Source of the DNA: Verrucomicrobiota bacterium
GTDB taxonomy: Bacteria; Chlamydiota; Chlamydiia; Chlamydiales; Rhabdochlamydiaceae
Direction: 5' to 3'
Assembly (NCBI GenBank): GCA_903970455.1
Contig: CAJCIW010000048.1
Location: 1 to 6,580 of the forward strand
Length of the DNA: 6,580 bases
A program made the translations under genes and the position numbers. The notes beneath the pieces were generated by a model that saw nothing but the letters and a program-made list of their open reading frames with translations, searched no databases and was not told the origin of the DNA. This document shows positions 5,119 through 6,580 of the stretch, piece by piece. Each line of letters opens with the position of its first letter. Positions within the stretch are counted from its first letter, which is position 1.

Positions 5119-6492
5119 TCAGTTTAACACAGAATACTTATACAACCGATAATAGCAAACGCCATTGATAGCGAGCCATAAAGCGCCGACGATGCAGGCC
5201 GCAATGATTGGAGCTAATCCTCCGCCAAGGAAAAAGACCAAGCTGACTGCAATAACCGCAACAATGGAAGAAATTAAAATGGCCAGTTTATCAAAACGCC
5301 CGGGAGCAGCTTCTTGGAACTCTTTAATCAGTTCATAACCATCGTAAATGAGCCAGCCCAGAGACGTAGCTAGGCCGATTGCCGTCGTAACGATAATCCC
5401 AATAGGTCCTGTGAATATAAATGCCGCTACTGTCAAAGCTAGACCAATGGAGATAAGCACCATACCGATGGACGACCACACGACCTTCTTTAAGCTTGCA
5501 TTCAGCACAGCTTCGATCACCTCATTCGCTTCAGCCGGACCTTTTTCCCGTATTTGTTTGATAGACTCACTATCGATCAAGCGTTTCAAATGCGCTTCTT
5601 TTCTTTGCAGGAGAAGGCTGGACTTTTCCTCGACTTTCGCATCGAGATGTAGGGAAGACAAAGCTTGATTCTCAGGCTGCGCTCTCAGTTCCGTGCGGAT
5701 TTCTTCTTTTTCCTGAGTGGATACTGTTGCGAGCTTTTTCAAATGTTCAAGGGCTTTGGTAGGGCGTTCCGGCTCCTGCAGATTGGGGTCTTGCAAAATG
5801 GCGTCCAGCTCTTTGCGAAAGAGCCTCTGATCATTAAGTTTGATTCCAATGGAGATTGCGGCCAGAATCGAAACGATATTAAAACATGCGCTTCCGATAC
5901 TACCCAAAGTACCGGCGATCACAGAGACAGCCTTTGCCGATGTGCTCAGGGCTGCGAGGGATAAAGCCCGAACGGGAATATAGACAGCTCCCCCAATTGT
6001 TTGCGCAGTGCCTTTCACCAACTTCAGCTGGGCCAAAGTTTTACCCGCTGTGTCATTCACCTTCTCCGCAGTTCTGATTTCTATCAGAGCGCTATTGACA
6101 TCTAAAGCCCCCGAGATCGCGCTAAAACCTGTCGTGAACCCCAATGCGGTTAATGCCGCCGCAGATTCTGTACCATAAACTTGGTCGTAAGTTGAAAAAG
6201 CCTGTCTCATATTGGCCGAAAAATCGGCAAGGACGTCTGCCCCGCTGAGCACTAAAGGACCGAGTAAAGTTCCTTCTCGAGCTACACCGGCATCATTGAC
6301 GTGGGGTTTTGCCGCTGAAGGGATAGTGCGATTAAAAATTTCGGTTGTTTGAAAGACGATGTTATTCGGCACCGTTATTGTGAAATCCAAGTTTGAAGAA
6401 GTATATTTTTGACTTCTCCAGCCTGTAGATAAATCAGGATAGGAAGCACCCACTGTGAGTGTAAAATTTAAACGTGGATTCATTGTTGCCAT
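5119..6492 (-). CDS. Inc-like membrane protein with paired hydrophobic lobes, function unknown
   Basis: No family is recognised with certainty. From the ATG at 6492 the product has 457 residues. The reading frame extends upstream to a GTG at 6507, but that codon would overlap the Shine-Dalgarno (AGGCAGGA, 6504-6497), so 6492 is preferred. Residues ~1-165 are soluble, beginning with a polar, beta-prone part. Hydrophobic stretches follow at ~186-219, ~337-358, ~362-383, ~402-422 and ~426-444. The last four form two closely spaced hairpin pairs. A charged, probably helical segment rich in E, K, R and L (~220-332) lies between the first stretch and the pairs. Bilobed hydrophobic hairpins are the hallmark of chlamydial inclusion membrane (Inc) proteins, which are type III secreted. 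No signal peptide is seen. Inc identity is an inference, and an ordinary inner-membrane protein remains possible. Confidence 0.65.
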   Translation of the reverse strand: MATMNPRLNFTLTVGASYPDLSTGWRSQKYTSSNLDFTITVPNNIVFQTTEIFNRTIPSAAKPHVNDAGVAREGTLLGPLVLSGADVLADFSANMRQAFSTYDQVYGTESAAALTALGFTTGFSAISGALDVNSALIEIRTAEKVNDTAGKTLAQLKLVKGTAQTIGGAVYIPVRALSLAALSTSAKAVSVIAGTLGSIGSACFNIVSILAAISIGIKLNDQRLFRKELDAILQDPNLQEPERPTKALEHLKKLATVSTQEKEEIRTELRAQPENQALSSLHLDAKVEEKSSLLLQRKEAHLKRLIDSESIKQIREKGPAEANEVIEAVLNASLKKVVWSSIGMVLISIGLALTVAAFIFTGPIGIIVTTAIGLATSLGWLIYDGYELIKEFQEAAPGRFDKLAILISSIVAVIAVSLVFFLGGGLAPIIAACIVGALWLAINGVCYYRLYKYSVLN

Positions 6493-6511
6493 AATTTCCT
6501 GCCTCACGCAA

Positions 6512-6520
6512 ATTATAACA
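6512..6520 (-). promoter_or_regulatory. Extended -10 promoter candidate for the Inc-like gene
   Basis: On the - strand this reads TGTTATAAT: a perfect -10 (6517-6512) with the TGn extension that can replace a -35 box. No good -35 is found 16-18 bp upstream. The predicted start, near 6505, would leave a very short leader of ~13 nt that just includes the ribosome binding site. A second TATAAT at 6557-6552 lacks both the TG extension and a -35, but could serve a longer leader. The remaining bases to 6580 show no gene. Confidence 0.5.
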
Positions 6521-6580
6521 ACGATTAATAATAACAGGAAGTGTATTAAATATTATAAACAAAACAATTAAAGTATATTT

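Noticed and set aside
5348..6077. Three + strand frames opposite the Inc-like gene
   Set aside because: They are antisense to a longer gene with coherent membrane segments and a good start. Their translations are low-complexity and match no family.
6493..6507. GTG at 6505-6507 as start of the Inc-like protein
   Set aside because: The codon would overlap the Shine-Dalgarno AGGCAGGA, while the ATG at 6490-6492 lies just after it at usable spacing.

Overview
The window looks like a contig end from a member of the Chlamydiae, most likely an amoeba-associated 'environmental' chlamydia of the Parachlamydiaceae type. This is inferred from the gene mix and not proven: a eukaryote-like F-box/WD40 protein, a eukaryote-like Ser/Thr protein kinase, an inclusion-membrane-like protein with paired hydrophobic lobes, a chlamydial-style XerD and an IS630-type remnant. 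No rRNA, tRNA or CRISPR is present. The first 21 bases are not genomic: they match the 3' end of the Illumina TruSeq adapter. The left edge is therefore an assembly artefact, and the first gene is truncated there.

Layout, left to right. (1) 22-208, + strand: the last ~60 codons of an RND-family efflux pump permease, visibly more GC-rich than the rest. (2) 230-2263, - strand and convergent with the pump: a 677-residue protein with an F-box, a seven-blade WD40 propeller encoded by near-identical ~120-bp DNA repeats, and a 300-residue C-terminal region I do not recognise. (3) 2264-2649: an AT-rich non-coding stretch with a cluster of inverted repeats. (4) 2650-3065: a 416-bp, internally deleted IS630-type element with 23-bp imperfect terminal inverted repeats (19/23 match), keeping only the N-terminal helix-turn-helix part of its transposase and a perfect 13-bp hairpin. 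(5) Three - strand genes, transcribed right to left: an Inc-like membrane protein (6492-5119), a eukaryote-like Ser/Thr kinase (5032-4052) and xerD (4011-3133).

How the genes may work together. XerD is a housekeeping recombinase for chromosome dimer resolution. The F-box/WD40 protein, the kinase and the Inc-like protein all fit secreted host-interaction proteins: a ubiquitin-ligase substrate receptor, a phosphorylating effector and a vacuole-membrane protein. Secretion and partners are inference only. The kinase has its own near-consensus sigma-70-type promoter (TTGACT, 17 bp, TATAAT). The Inc-like gene has an extended -10 (TGTTATAAT) just upstream. The xerD leader can fold into a hairpin that covers its ribosome binding site. 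These signals suggest the three genes are regulated at least partly separately, although they lie on one strand.
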